A stretch of 64,000 nucleotides of DNA, taken from positions 186,001-250,000 of the forward strand of contig NC_015731.1 in assembly GCF_000219585.1 (NCBI RefSeq), written 5' to 3'. The notes under the pieces are model-generated. The model did no database searches and was not told the origin of the DNA. It saw nothing but the letters and a program-made list of their open reading frames with translations. Both the position numbers and the translations under genes were made by a program. Below, one piece after another: positions 38,513 through 47,651 of this stretch. This stretch comes from Nitrosomonas sp. Is79A3. GTDB lineage: Bacteria; Pseudomonadota; Gammaproteobacteria; Burkholderiales; Nitrosomonadaceae. How positions within the stretch are numbered: the stretch's first letter is position 1; each line of letters opens with the position of its first letter.

Positions 38513-39112
38513 ATGACAGAAACTGTTATTGATTTAATCCGCCACGGCGAGCCAGCAGGCGGGCGCCGTTATCGCGGCCACAACATTGATGATCCGCTTA
38601 CCGAAAAGGGGTGGTCGCAAATGTGGAACGCCGTTGGCGAATATGCCGAATGGCATCAAATCATCACCTCGCCGCTACAACGCTGCCAGAGGTTTGCCCA
38701 TGAATTGGGGGAGCGTCGTGGAATCAATGTCGCTGTTGAATCGCGTTTTAAGGAAGTCGGGTTTGGCGCATGGGAAGGGTTGAGCCATGATGAAGTGAAA
38801 ATTGACCGAGCCGATGAATATCATGCTTTTCTGAAAGACCCAGTCAACCATCGGCCGCATGCCGCAGAGCCGCTCGACGATTTTATCCAGCGCGTTGGCT
38901 CTGCTTATGAAGAAACCATCGAGCACTATCGCGGAAGCCATGTTCTAATCGTCGCGCACGCCGGTGTGATGCGTGCCATTATTGCAAAAACAGTCCATGC
39001 TTCTCCGTCCGGCCTGTATCGAATCAAAATCAGCAATGGCGGGATTACACGTATTCGCCATACGGAGACGGGTGGCGTGCTGGAATTGCTGAATGGGAAG
39101 CTGTCAGATTGA
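38513..39112 (+). CDS. Histidine phosphatase family protein
   Basis: A 199-residue phosphatase of the phosphoglycerate-mutase-like superfamily. The catalytic LIRHGEP motif is at residues 8-14 with nucleophile H11; TSPLQRCQRFAHEL and FGAWEGLSHDE follow, and the second catalytic His lies in IVAHAGVMRAII. This resembles CobC/alpha-ribazole phosphatases, but no cobalamin genes are nearby, so only the superfamily is safe. Confidence 0.88.
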   Translation: MTETVIDLIRHGEPAGGRRYRGHNIDDPLTEKGWSQMWNAVGEYAEWHQIITSPLQRCQRFAHELGERRGINVAVESRFKEVGFGAWEGLSHDEVKIDRADEYHAFLKDPVNHRPHAAEPLDDFIQRVGSAYEETIEHYRGSHVLIVAHAGVMRAIIAKTVHASPSGLYRIKISNGGITRIRHTETGGVLELLNGKLSD

Positions 39113-39261
39113 GAAACAGAGTGATTTCTCCTGTTAGCCAGGTTCAATCAAATGATCTCGATCCAATGAATTTCGCCCAAGAGATCACCGACAAAAATTG
39201 GGCCAGCTAAGCAATAAGCTTTATCCTCGCACTTCAAATGCATTGCTTTACGCAAGCAAAT

Positions 39262-39296
39262 GCCTATAATGTACATACATTATGTACATTATAGGC
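39262..39296. promoter_or_regulatory. Perfect palindromic operator upstream of Phd/PIN toxin-antitoxin
   Basis: Arms GCCTATAATGTACAT and its exact complement (15 bp each) flank a 5-bp centre. It ends 6 bp before the antitoxin start. The first arm contains TATAAT, a likely -10 box, so antitoxin binding would block polymerase. This fits autoregulation by a Phd-type antitoxin. Confidence 0.85.
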
Positions 39297-39302
39297 TCCC
39301 CC

Positions 39303-39548
39303 ATGACATCAGTGAATGTGACCGAATTACGCCAGCATTTACCCGAATATCTTAAACAAGTGCAAGCAGGTGAAGCAATTGCAATAACCTTGCACGGCAA
39401 AACCATTGCCCATATCATTCCTGACCACACAAAAAGCGAACGTGAGGCAGCGCTTAATCGTCTGGATGCACTGCGTGGCACGGTCATTGTTGGTGACATC
39501 CTTGCTCCTCTGGATGAAAAATGGAAAGGCGATGCTGATAATCTGTGA
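39303..39548 (+). CDS. Phd/YefM-type antitoxin
   Basis: An 81-residue antitoxin, MTSVNVTELRQHLPEYLKQVQAGEAIAITLHGKTIAHIIPD, a classical Phd/YefM DNA-binding domain, with a toxin-binding tail (EAALNRLDALRGTVIVGDILAPLDEKWKGDADNL). The ATG at 39303 is chosen; an in-frame extension upstream runs through the palindrome and is unlikely to be translated. Overlaps the toxin gene by 17 bp. Confidence 0.92.
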   Translation: MTSVNVTELRQHLPEYLKQVQAGEAIAITLHGKTIAHIIPDHTKSEREAALNRLDALRGTVIVGDILAPLDEKWKGDADNL

Positions 39549-39933
39549 TACCCATATTTTGTTATTCTGGGCAGATTGCCGCGAGCGTTTGACGATAACT
39601 GCTCAACAAGCTGTGGAGCATGGCCTGACGGACGGTAAGTTGGCCTGTGCCGCCATTAGTTTCTGGGAAATTGCTTTGCTGTTCCGTAAAAACAGATTGG
39701 TACTGCCTGCGCAACACACATCCGCTTCGTATATGGATGATATTGTTATGTCACTGGAGTTGCAGATTCTTTCGATCACACCGGCTATCGCTGCGTTAGC
39801 TGAAAGCGGTATTATTCCGCATGATGATCCGGGTGATAGATTGATTGCCGCGACCGCCATTGCGCATCAAGCGCCGCTCATTACGGCCGATAAAAAACTC
39901 CATTCGATACCTGGTTTACGTTGTATTTGGTGA
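39532..39933 (+). CDS. PIN-domain toxin (VapC-like)
   Basis: A 133-residue PIN-domain ribonuclease. MLIICDTHILLFWADCRERL carries the first catalytic Asp, ISFWEIALLFRKNRL the Glu, and HDDPGDRLIAATAIAHQAPLITADKKL the later Asp residues. The ATG at 39532 lies within the end of the antitoxin gene, as usual for coupled toxins. All expected acidic residues are present, so it should be active. Confidence 0.93.
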   Translation: MLIICDTHILLFWADCRERLTITAQQAVEHGLTDGKLACAAISFWEIALLFRKNRLVLPAQHTSASYMDDIVMSLELQILSITPAIAALAESGIIPHDDPGDRLIAATAIAHQAPLITADKKLHSIPGLRCIW

Positions 39934-40032
39934 TAATAGTTTCTGATTGCTGCGTTTTCAGCGCCATAATGAAATTCTCCATTCGTACATGACACGCATA
40001 GTTGAGTTGGTCAGGGTAACCAGCGAGCTCTT

Positions 40033-41292
40033 TTAGAAAAAGAATAGCAGCGCCAATCCAATGCCTGCAGCCGTTGCGAGCATACCCGAGATGCATTTTC
40101 TTGCCAGTAACCCGTTGCCGATGAAGAATATGAGACCAAGTTTAAATCCGATGTTAGAGAGTATTGCGAGCGAAATAGCCGTGATAGCTTGAGTGGCTTC
40201 CAGTTTACCCAATTCATATAAGCGCAGGCTCGACAGGGTAATGGCGTCGACATCCGTGAGGCCGGAGACTAACGCGACGGCATACAGTCCGCTGCTGCCA
40301 GCGATGTCGGATAGCCATGCGGCAAAAAACAGCACGATGCCATAGATCAACCCGAAAGCCGCTGCCGTGCGCATTTCGGTTGGATTTTTGGTTTCTGGCA
40401 CAGGTAACTCATTTTGCTGTTCTAACTGATACCACCAATAAGCTGTAACACCTAATCCGAACAGAAAACCACTGCCTAAAATGGGCAATAACTGCGGCAA
40501 TATGGCGGGAGAAGCCACCGCACTGACGATAGCCAAGCGGATCAGTACCGTCAAATTGGCAAGCAGGATAACTACGACAGCGAGCGGAATAAAATTTGGG
40601 TTTTCAGTGCTGCGGCGGGCGTATATCAATGTTGTGGCGGTGCTGGAAACCAGTCCGCCGAATAAGCCCAGCACCGCACTGTGGCGTGGACCGATCAGTT
40701 GTAGTGCGACATAACCAGCCAGACTGACGCCGGATATCAAAACCACCATTAACCAGATCTGGTATGGGTTGATCGCTTCATAAGGCCCGTAGTTCTTGTC
40801 CGGCAGTATCGGCAAAATGATAAAAGTCAGCACGGCAAACTGCAGTATGGAAATTAAATCCCGCCGGCTCAGTTTTTGCGTAATGCCGTGCAGTTCTGCT
40901 TTGAAATACAGCAATACCGTGGTGATGATGGCCAGCATAACGGCCAGTGTGTCGTTGCCATACCAAACCGATGCACCCAGACCATAGCACACCAGAATAG
41001 CGACTATGGTGGTCGTGCCTGGATCTGCACTGTCGTCTTTGAGACGAAAATAAGCAGCGATCATCATCGAACCGATGATCAGCAGGCCGCCCAGCAGCAG
41101 CCAGGGCGTGGCTTTTTCCGACAGCATGGCGGCCAGCGTGCCGAATAACGCGACCAATGCGAATGTTCTTAATCCTGCCCGCGAGCTTGGATTGCGTTCG
41201 CGCTCCAGCCCGATTAATAGACCAATCGCCAGACTGGTTACAAAATGCGGCAAAGCAGCCAATTCGCCATTCAGCGTGAATTCAGTGTGCAT
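40033..41292 (-). CDS. MgtC/SapB family membrane protein with DUF4010 domain
   Basis: A 419-residue integral membrane protein with about 11-13 hydrophobic segments. The N-terminal MgtC/SapB part (about 15-145) has LAIGLLIGLERER and RTFALVALFGTLAAML. The C-terminal DUF4010 part (about 180-415) has GLFGGLVSSTATTLIYARR and VSGLTDVDAITLSSLRL. Function in this family is linked to ion or pH homeostasis but is not established. The start overlaps recJ by 11 bp. Confidence 0.9.
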   Translation of the reverse strand: MHTEFTLNGELAALPHFVTSLAIGLLIGLERERNPSSRAGLRTFALVALFGTLAAMLSEKATPWLLLGGLLIIGSMMIAAYFRLKDDSADPGTTTIVAILVCYGLGASVWYGNDTLAVMLAIITTVLLYFKAELHGITQKLSRRDLISILQFAVLTFIILPILPDKNYGPYEAINPYQIWLMVVLISGVSLAGYVALQLIGPRHSAVLGLFGGLVSSTATTLIYARRSTENPNFIPLAVVVILLANLTVLIRLAIVSAVASPAILPQLLPILGSGFLFGLGVTAYWWYQLEQQNELPVPETKNPTEMRTAAAFGLIYGIVLFFAAWLSDIAGSSGLYAVALVSGLTDVDAITLSSLRLYELGKLEATQAITAISLAILSNIGFKLGLIFFIGNGLLARKCISGMLATAAGIGLALLFFF

Positions 41293-43060
41293 CGTCGTTC
41301 ACCTCACTCTCTGTGTGAAACCAATGCTCCAGCAGCAATTGTAAAGTTGTTTTGCCATTATATTCATTGATCTGTAGACGATAAACCGCATCGATGAGAT
41401 CGGGCAGCGGGTCGTTATGGAAAAACAAAATGCCGTCGTAAGAATCCTCTGATTTCCGCGCCGCTTGACCTTGGCTACTGGAATCCAGTTTTCTTAATTT
41501 CAGTTTTAAATGTTTTTCACCTACGATGCGCTGACTTTCAACATAAAACCGCGCATTGAATGACGGTTGCGGAAAACCTTGTCCCCACACTTGCCGGTCG
41601 AGGTATTCAACCAGTTCCAAATTAATGTCAGAAGTCTCCAAATCGCCATCGGTTTCGATCACGCGCGTTAAATCGGCCGGTGTCAGCAGGGTTTGTGCAA
41701 CTTGCTCAAAAACATCGCAGAATTTCTCAAAATGATGGGCATGGATCGTCAATCCCGCTGCGGCTGCGTGACCGCCGAATTTGAGGATCAGCTCAGGATG
41801 CCGCTTGGCAACCAGATCCAATGCATCGCGCAGGTGAAAGCCGTTGATCGACCGGCCGGAGCCTTTGATTTCACCGTCATTGCCGGGTGCGAAAATGATG
41901 ACCGGGCGATGATGTTTATCTTTGATGCGCGAAGCGAGTATGCCGATGACACCTTGATGCCAATCGGCATCGAACAGGCAGATACTGTAGGCGGCTTGTA
42001 TTTCCGGTTGCCGGGTTTTGAGCGTGTCTTCCAGCTTGAGTAACGCGCTTTCCTGCATGGTGGACTCGATTTCGCGGCGCTGCCGGTTAAGCTCGTCCAA
42101 TTGTTTGGCAATTTGTGACGCATACGCTGCATCATCGGTAATCAAGCACTCAATACCCAGCGACATATCGTCCAGCCGCCCGGCTGCGTTCAATCGCGGG
42201 CCCAGCATGAAGCCCAGTTCATACGTGGAGATTTGCTGATACTCCCGCCGCGACACCTGCAACAGTGCGTTGATACCTGCGCAACCGCGTCCTTTGCGGA
42301 TGCGTTGCAGGCCTTGCTGTACCAAAATGCGATTGTTACTATCCAGTTTGACCACATCGGCGACCGTTCCCAGTGCCACCAGATCAAGAAATCCGGCGAG
42401 ATTGGGCTCCTGTCCCAATGCGGTGAAAGCGCCGCGCTGGCGTAATTCAGCGCGCAGAGCCAGCATCAGGTAGAAAATAACGCCCACACCGGCGATACTT
42501 TTGCTCGGAAAAGGGCAGCCGGGCTGATTGGGATTGACTATGGCCATGGCCGCGGGCAATTCATCCCCAGGCAAATGGTGATCGGTAATCACTACTTGCA
42601 TGCCCAGCCGGTTGGCTTCAGACACGCCTTCGACGCTGGCAATGCCGTTATCGACGGTAATCAGGATATCCGGTTGCTTGACGGTATGCGCCAAATGCAC
42701 AATTTCCGGGGTCAGTCCGTAACCGAATTCAAAACGGTTCGGCACCAGGTAATCAACAATCGCGCCAAATTTGCGCAAAATCCGGATTCCGACCGCGCAT
42801 GCCGTTGCGCCATCGGAATCATAATCCGCTACGATCAGCAGGCGTTTTTTTGCTGCAATGGCATCGGCCAGCAGCGCTGCCGTCGCCGTGATATTTTTCA
42901 GTTGCCCGAACGGAACCAGGTGTGCCAGTTCTGTTTCAAGCTGGCTGGAATTTTCAATGCCGCGCGCGGCATAAATACGCGCAAGTACCGGCGATAATCC
43001 GCTGCCGCTGAGAGCTTCGAAAGTATGCGAATCATACGTACGGGTGGTGATTTTAGACAT
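41282..43060 (-). CDS. recJ: Single-stranded-DNA-specific 5'-3' exonuclease RecJ
   Basis: A 592-residue DHH-family nuclease for recombination and mismatch repair. Catalytic motifs include VADYDSDGATACAVG (about 77), ITVDNGIAS and VITDHHLPG (about 158), then NPNQPGCPFPSKSIAGVGVIFYL and GPRLNAAGRLDD. The DHHA1 region GSGRSINGFHLRDAL and KFGGHAAAAGLT, and the C-terminal OB domain, complete the usual architecture. It follows corC by 44 bp. Confidence 0.97.
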   Translation of the reverse strand: MSKITTRTYDSHTFEALSGSGLSPVLARIYAARGIENSSQLETELAHLVPFGQLKNITATAALLADAIAAKKRLLIVADYDSDGATACAVGIRILRKFGAIVDYLVPNRFEFGYGLTPEIVHLAHTVKQPDILITVDNGIASVEGVSEANRLGMQVVITDHHLPGDELPAAMAIVNPNQPGCPFPSKSIAGVGVIFYLMLALRAELRQRGAFTALGQEPNLAGFLDLVALGTVADVVKLDSNNRILVQQGLQRIRKGRGCAGINALLQVSRREYQQISTYELGFMLGPRLNAAGRLDDMSLGIECLITDDAAYASQIAKQLDELNRQRREIESTMQESALLKLEDTLKTRQPEIQAAYSICLFDADWHQGVIGILASRIKDKHHRPVIIFAPGNDGEIKGSGRSINGFHLRDALDLVAKRHPELILKFGGHAAAAGLTIHAHHFEKFCDVFEQVAQTLLTPADLTRVIETDGDLETSDINLELVEYLDRQVWGQGFPQPSFNARFYVESQRIVGEKHLKLKLRKLDSSSQGQAARKSEDSYDGILFFHNDPLPDLIDAVYRLQINEYNGKTTLQLLLEHWFHTESEVNDDAH

Positions 43061-43104
43061 GGGCAGGGTAATGCGCAGGCGCTTCCGGATAGTGCGCGAA
43101 AGTT

Positions 43105-43953
43105 TTATTCTGCACTGGTTTCCGGCGCTGCTGCGAGTTTTTCCACCTTGAGGATGTGTAACCGGCGGCTATCGGCGCGTTGCACGGTAAATTTGAAGTT
43201 ACCGATAACAACCGATTCGTGCCGGACCGGCAAACGGCCAAATTTGCTGAGGACCAAACCGCCGATCGTGTCATAGTCATCGTTGCTGAAGCCTGCACCG
43301 AGCACTTCATTGAAATTCTCAATCTCGGTAATCGCCTTGACACGATAAAGTCCGTCCGCTTCCATGACGATGTTGTCTTCTTCCTCGTCAAAATCGTATT
43401 CGTCTTCAATTTCCCCGACAATCTGTTCGAGCACATCTTCGATGGTGACCAGACCGGCTACACCGCCATATTCATTGACGACAATGGCCATATGGTTACG
43501 ATTGCTGCGGAAATCCTTGAGCAGAACATTCAGCCGTTTGGATTCCGGAATGAATACAGCTGGCCGCAACATGTCGCGCATAGCAAATTCTTCTTCACTG
43601 GCGTAATAACGCAGCAGATCCTTTGCCAGCAGAATGCCGATGATGTTGTCTTCACTGCCTTCGGTGACCGGAAAACGGGAATGCGCGGCTTCGATCACAA
43701 ACGGAATAAACTTCTCGGGTGTATCACTGATATCGACGATATCCATTTGCGAGCGCGGTACCATAATGTCGCGCGCCTGCATTTCTGAGACCTGCATGAC
43801 GCCTTCGATCATGCTGAGAGCATCCGAGTCCAGTAAATTCCGTTCAAAGGCAGAATGCAAAACGGTAATGAGTTGTTCGCGGTCTTCCGGTTTGCGGATC
43901 AGCAAAGCGCCTAACCGCTCCAACCAGCCGCTTTTAGGAGGAGGTTCGTCCAT
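43105..43953 (-). CDS. corC: CorC/HlyC-family CBS-domain protein
   Basis: A 282-residue cytoplasmic protein with two CBS domains (about 60-180: MQARDIMVPRSQMDIVD and RSNRNHMAIVVNEYGGVAGLVTIEDVLEQIVGEI) and a C-terminal CorC_HlyC domain (LYRVKAITEIENFNEVLGAGF, GLVLSKFGRLPVRHESVVI). No DUF21 membrane domain is present, as in E. coli YbeX/CorC. It is downstream of ybeY in the conserved phoH-ybeY-ybeX block, which suggests a link to ribosome maturation or magnesium transport. Confidence 0.95.
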   Translation of the reverse strand: MDEPPPKSGWLERLGALLIRKPEDREQLITVLHSAFERNLLDSDALSMIEGVMQVSEMQARDIMVPRSQMDIVDISDTPEKFIPFVIEAAHSRFPVTEGSEDNIIGILLAKDLLRYYASEEEFAMRDMLRPAVFIPESKRLNVLLKDFRSNRNHMAIVVNEYGGVAGLVTIEDVLEQIVGEIEDEYDFDEEEDNIVMEADGLYRVKAITEIENFNEVLGAGFSNDDYDTIGGLVLSKFGRLPVRHESVVIGNFKFTVQRADSRRLHILKVEKLAAAPETSAE

Positions 43954-44039
43954 GATGTCGAGTAATTCCTGTTGATGTAAAAGAAAAAGGGATTAAAGAT
44001 TTTCTTTGCTGACTATCCAAGCAAAGATTTTTAATAGGA

Positions 44040-44501
44040 TTATTGCGGTGAAATTGCGTTGCCATGCTCTGTATACGGATCATCATAGCCAAGCCGGGCT
44101 AGTATCTGTGTTTCCATTTGTTCCATCACAACTGCTTCGGCCTCTTCAATATGATCATACCCTTGCAAATGCAAAATACCATGAACAGTCAGATGCGCGT
44201 AATGTGCAGTCAGGTTTTTATGCTGTTGCTGCGCTTCTTTGCTGACGACCGGCGCACAAAGTACGATATCGCCCGTTAACGGTTGCATATCGTCATAAAC
44301 AAAAGTTAACACGTTGGTCGCATACTCTTTATTGCGAAATTGATGGTTCAGCTCACACCCCTCCGCTTCATCCACAATGCGTAAAACAATCTCAGCTTCC
44401 TGCATCAGCGCGGCTTTAACCCAGCGGCGGAACAACGGCCTTGCGGGTACGTCTTTGCTGTCCGTCGCATACTGCACCGTCAGCTTGAATGATTTCTCCA
44501 T
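44040..44501 (-). CDS. ybeY: Endoribonuclease YbeY
   Basis: A 153-residue metal-dependent RNase for 16S rRNA 3'-end maturation and ribosome quality control. The zinc ligands H107, H111 and H117 are in HGILHLQGYDH, and the conserved Arg and TNVLTF segments are present. It follows phoH by 12 bp, the usual order. Confidence 0.97.
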   Translation of the reverse strand: MEKSFKLTVQYATDSKDVPARPLFRRWVKAALMQEAEIVLRIVDEAEGCELNHQFRNKEYATNVLTFVYDDMQPLTGDIVLCAPVVSKEAQQQHKNLTAHYAHLTVHGILHLQGYDHIEEAEAVVMEQMETQILARLGYDDPYTEHGNAISPQ

Positions 44502-44513
44502 GCGTACTGTTTG

Positions 44514-45509
44514 TCAGGATTCCTGCTTGCGTTTATCGTGTTTTTCATAGGCGTGGACAATGCGTTGCACGAGAGGATGTCTTACCACATCTTCGGATTT
44601 AAAATGAGCGAAAGCAATGCCGCGGATATCTTTGAGCACCTGCTGGACTTCCACCAGTCCGCTTTTCTGATGTTTGGGCAGATCTACTTGTGTCACATCG
44701 CCGGTAATCACTGCTTTGGAACCCAGGCCAATACGCGTCAAAAACATTTTCATTTGTTCCGGTGTGGTATTTTGTGCCTCATCCAGAATAATAAATGACT
44801 GATTCAGCGTGCGTCCGCGCATAAAAGCCAGCGGTGCGATTTCAATCGTATTGCGCTCAAATTGCTTGCAGGTTTTTTCAAATCCCATTAAATCATACAA
44901 TGCGTCATACAGCGGGCGTAAATAAGGGTCAACTTTCTGGGTCATATCGCCGGGTAGAAACCCTAAACGCTCGCCCGCCTCAACGGCAGGACGGACCAAA
45001 ATCAGGCGCGAGACCAAACCGCGTTCCAGCGCATCCACTGCGCTGGCCACAGCGAGATAGGTTTTGCCGGTACCGGCCGGGCCGATGGCAAAAGTGATGT
45101 CGTGTTCCTGAATTTGTTGCAGGTATTGCGCCTGGCGCGGGGTCCGGCCATATAAATTGCTGCGGCGTGTCAGCAGTGCGGGCTGCTTGAGGGTTGCGGC
45201 CTTGTCCGAATCATCGGTTTGGCCTGGTATGTTCTGTGGATTCAATGCTTCGATCAGGCCGAGTTGAATCTGCTCCAGACTCAGATGCTGTTGCGATTGA
45301 TTATAGAAATTGCGTAACACTTGTGCCGCCAGTTGTGTCTGGCCGGATTTTCCCGATAAACTGAAATGTTCGCCGCGACGTGAAATGGCTACATCCAATG
45401 CGGTTTCAACCTGTTTGAGGTTTTCATCCAATGCGCCGCAAAGATTCGCGAGTCGCTGATTATCGGCTGGCGTGAAAGAAATTTCGAGGGGTGTAGGTTT
45501 CAATGTCAA
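44514..45509 (-). CDS. ybeZ: PhoH-like ATPase YbeZ
   Basis: A 331-residue P-loop NTPase with an N-terminal KH-like region (about 15-90) and the PhoH domain. Walker A is GPAGTGKT at residues 143-150 and Walker B is IILDEAQNTTPEQM, followed by FLTRIGLGSKAVITGDVTQVDLP. YbeZ works with YbeY, likely as an RNA helicase during ribosome assembly. It is 75 bp downstream of miaB. Confidence 0.96.
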   Translation of the reverse strand: MTLKPTPLEISFTPADNQRLANLCGALDENLKQVETALDVAISRRGEHFSLSGKSGQTQLAAQVLRNFYNQSQQHLSLEQIQLGLIEALNPQNIPGQTDDSDKAATLKQPALLTRRSNLYGRTPRQAQYLQQIQEHDITFAIGPAGTGKTYLAVASAVDALERGLVSRLILVRPAVEAGERLGFLPGDMTQKVDPYLRPLYDALYDLMGFEKTCKQFERNTIEIAPLAFMRGRTLNQSFIILDEAQNTTPEQMKMFLTRIGLGSKAVITGDVTQVDLPKHQKSGLVEVQQVLKDIRGIAFAHFKSEDVVRHPLVQRIVHAYEKHDKRKQES

Positions 45510-45584
45510 GTGATGCTGTTACGATATTGCAATTCTCTCAGCGGGCGGGATACTTTGCAAGTAAAACCCTTCTGCGGGTATCTC

Positions 45585-46913
45585 TTATTCATGCACTATT
45601 TCACCGCGCAACGTATGCGATCGTGCTTCGGTGATGCGTACATTCACAAAACAGCCGACCTGCTCGGGATTGCTCGATAAATTGACGACACGGTTATTGT
45701 CCGTGCGTCCAAAAAATTCATCCGCATTCTTTTTGGATACGCCTTCCAGCAGTACCCGTTGTACCGAACCGATCATTTGCTGGCTGATTTTTCCGCATTG
45801 CTGATTAATTTGCGCCTGCAATCGATGCAATCTTTCCAGTTTGACTTCCTGCGGCGTGTCATCGGGCAAATCAGCAGCTGGTGTGCCCGGACGCGGGCTG
45901 TAAATAAAGCTATAGGAATCATCAAAATTCATATCTTTAACCAATTTGAGGGTTGCTGCAAAATCTGCCTCAGTTTCTCCGGGAAAACCAATAATGAAAT
46001 CAGAAGTTACTGAAATATCCGGGCGTATCGCGCGTACTTTGCGGATGATCGATTTGTATTCCAATACGCTATATCCCCGTTTCATCGCCGCCAGCACCCG
46101 GTCGGAACCGGATTGCACGGGCAGATGCAAGTGGTTGACCAGTTTGGGTAAATGGTTATAAGCCTGAATCAAACGGGCGGTGAATTCTTTCGGATGTGAA
46201 GTAGAATAACGAATGCGCTCAATTCCCGGTATTTCGTGAAGGTATTCAAGCAGTAAGGCAAAGTCAGCGATCTCGCCGTCATTCATCACACCCAGATAAG
46301 CGTTAACATTCTGCCCCAGCAGCGTGATTTCCTTGATGCCCTGATCCGCCAGAATGGCAATTTCTGTCAACACGTCATCCAGCGGGCGCGAAACTTCCTC
46401 GCCGCGCGTGTACGGCACCACGCAAAAACTGCAATATTTGCTGCAGCCTTCCATAATTGAAACAAAAGCTGTGGCGCCTTCAGTACGAGCGAGTGGCAGG
46501 TGATCGAATTTTTCAATTTCAGGAAACGAAATGTCAACCTGTGAACGGCCGGTTGCCTTACGGGTTTCGATGAGTTGCGGCAACCGGTGCAGCGTCTGCG
46601 GACCAAAAACAACATCCACATACGGCGCGCGGCTGACAATCGCTTTGCCTTCCTGGCTGGCCACGCAGCCACCTACGCCAATCAATAAATTGGGATTGTT
46701 TTCTTTCAGATGCCGGACACGGCCCAAATCATGAAATACTTTTTCTTGTGCTTTTTCGCGCACTGAACAGGTATTGAACAGAATGATATCGGCTTCTGCC
46801 GGATCATCGGTGGATTCCATGCCATAGGCGGCGTGCAGGATATCGGCCATTTTGTCCGAGTCATACTCGTTCATCTGGCAACCAAAGGTTTTAATATAAA
46901 GCTTGTTACTCAC
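45585..46913 (-). CDS. miaB: tRNA-2-methylthio-N6-dimethylallyladenosine synthase MiaB
   Basis: A 442-residue radical SAM methylthiotransferase acting on A37 of tRNAs. The N-terminal cluster uses C12, C49 and C83, and the radical SAM cluster C157, C161 and C164 (GCSKYCSFC). The C-terminal TRAM domain includes [24 protein letters not shown]. All six cysteines are in place. It opens the miaB-ybeZ-ybeY-corC-recJ run, preceded by a small unknown gene on the same strand. Confidence 0.98.
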   Translation of the reverse strand: MSNKLYIKTFGCQMNEYDSDKMADILHAAYGMESTDDPAEADIILFNTCSVREKAQEKVFHDLGRVRHLKENNPNLLIGVGGCVASQEGKAIVSRAPYVDVVFGPQTLHRLPQLIETRKATGRSQVDISFPEIEKFDHLPLARTEGATAFVSIMEGCSKYCSFCVVPYTRGEEVSRPLDDVLTEIAILADQGIKEITLLGQNVNAYLGVMNDGEIADFALLLEYLHEIPGIERIRYSTSHPKEFTARLIQAYNHLPKLVNHLHLPVQSGSDRVLAAMKRGYSVLEYKSIIRKVRAIRPDISVTSDFIIGFPGETEADFAATLKLVKDMNFDDSYSFIYSPRPGTPAADLPDDTPQEVKLERLHRLQAQINQQCGKISQQMIGSVQRVLLEGVSKKNADEFFGRTDNNRVVNLSSNPEQVGCFVNVRITEARSHTLRGEIVHE

Positions 46914-46931
46914 AAATTGTCTAGTGCTATG

Positions 46932-47300
46932 TTAAAAAAAGAAAAAACGTTTTTTCGGTGCGGGTATCTGCTGCCCTTCATGTTCCGCCGCTTTTACTTC
47001 GTCCGGCGTCAAAATCCAAATCCGGTGCAGATAGCCCATGATATCCAACTGGTAGCGAATCAAACCGACATAATTCGCCGTTGACGGCAGAATAATCATA
47101 TTATCGATACCGCGGATCTGCCCGCCCGCCCCCATGATCATTTGCTGATCATTGATGGTGAACTGCGGAAAAGTAACTGCGGTAAGTTTACCCAGTTTGC
47201 TATCGGGCGGGAAATTTCTTTGCAGTTGACTAAAAACAGGATGGGATAGCGTGATCAATACAATGATCAGCAACAATTGCATTACCTGTGTTTTTTTCAT
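46932..47300 (-). CDS. Small secreted protein of unknown function
   Basis: A 122-residue protein starting MKKTQVMQLLLIIVLITLSHPVFSQ, a clear signal peptide. The mature part (PPDSKLGKLTAVTFPQFTINDQQMIMGAGGQIRGIDNMIILPSTA...YQLDIMGYLHRIWILTPDEVKAA) is beta-rich with a basic aromatic tail (KKRFFFF). The ATG at 47300 is preferred to one 18 bp upstream because it gives the standard signal peptide. It lies 18 bp upstream of miaB and may be co-transcribed. Function unknown. Confidence 0.75.
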   Translation of the reverse strand: MKKTQVMQLLLIIVLITLSHPVFSQLQRNFPPDSKLGKLTAVTFPQFTINDQQMIMGAGGQIRGIDNMIILPSTANYVGLIRYQLDIMGYLHRIWILTPDEVKAAEHEGQQIPAPKKRFFFF

Positions 47301-47651
47301 AATTTTACTGAACGGCAATCGGATAAACGGTACGAAACAGGGGCTTGAATCTTGATCGATACCTGATATTTCTGAAGGTCTTATGATACGCTAAAGCGAA
47401 ATTCCGTATCAACGAATTTAACGGCCTGTTAAGGAAGCTCTGATTAAGTTGATTACATTCATGGTTTGACAAGCTCACCACGAACGTAATCAATATATTA
47501 CCGTTCGTCCTGAGCCTGTCGAAGGACTTAATCAGAGTTTCCTTAAGGTTTTCGCAGTACAAGATTTGACAGCATGGTACTTCGTGGCTTTTTAAACGCT
47601 GTGCGCTATCATGTGTTGAATGAATAGGTAGAGCAAGTTTGTGTTGTGAAT
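47301..47651. other. Intergenic region upstream of hsdR with a MITE
   Basis: Apart from the 110-bp element at 47433-47542 and a short end-like fragment TTAACGGCCTGTTAA at 47418-47432, the region holds no recognised gene. It must contain the hsdR promoter. It marks the boundary between housekeeping genes and the restriction island. Confidence 0.55.
47433..47542. mobile_element. 110-bp MITE sharing IS5-element ends, TTAA duplication
   Basis: It starts GGAAGCTCTGATTAAGTT and ends GGACTTAATCAGAGTTTCC, identical over 18 and 19 bp to the ends of the IS5-family element at 2990-4180. It is flanked by TTAA at 47429-47432 and 47543-47546. The interior is a REP-like imperfect palindrome (GACAAGCTCACCACGAACG and CGTTCGTCCTGAGCCTGTC). 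No coding capacity; probably moved by the IS5 transposase. Confidence 0.9.
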
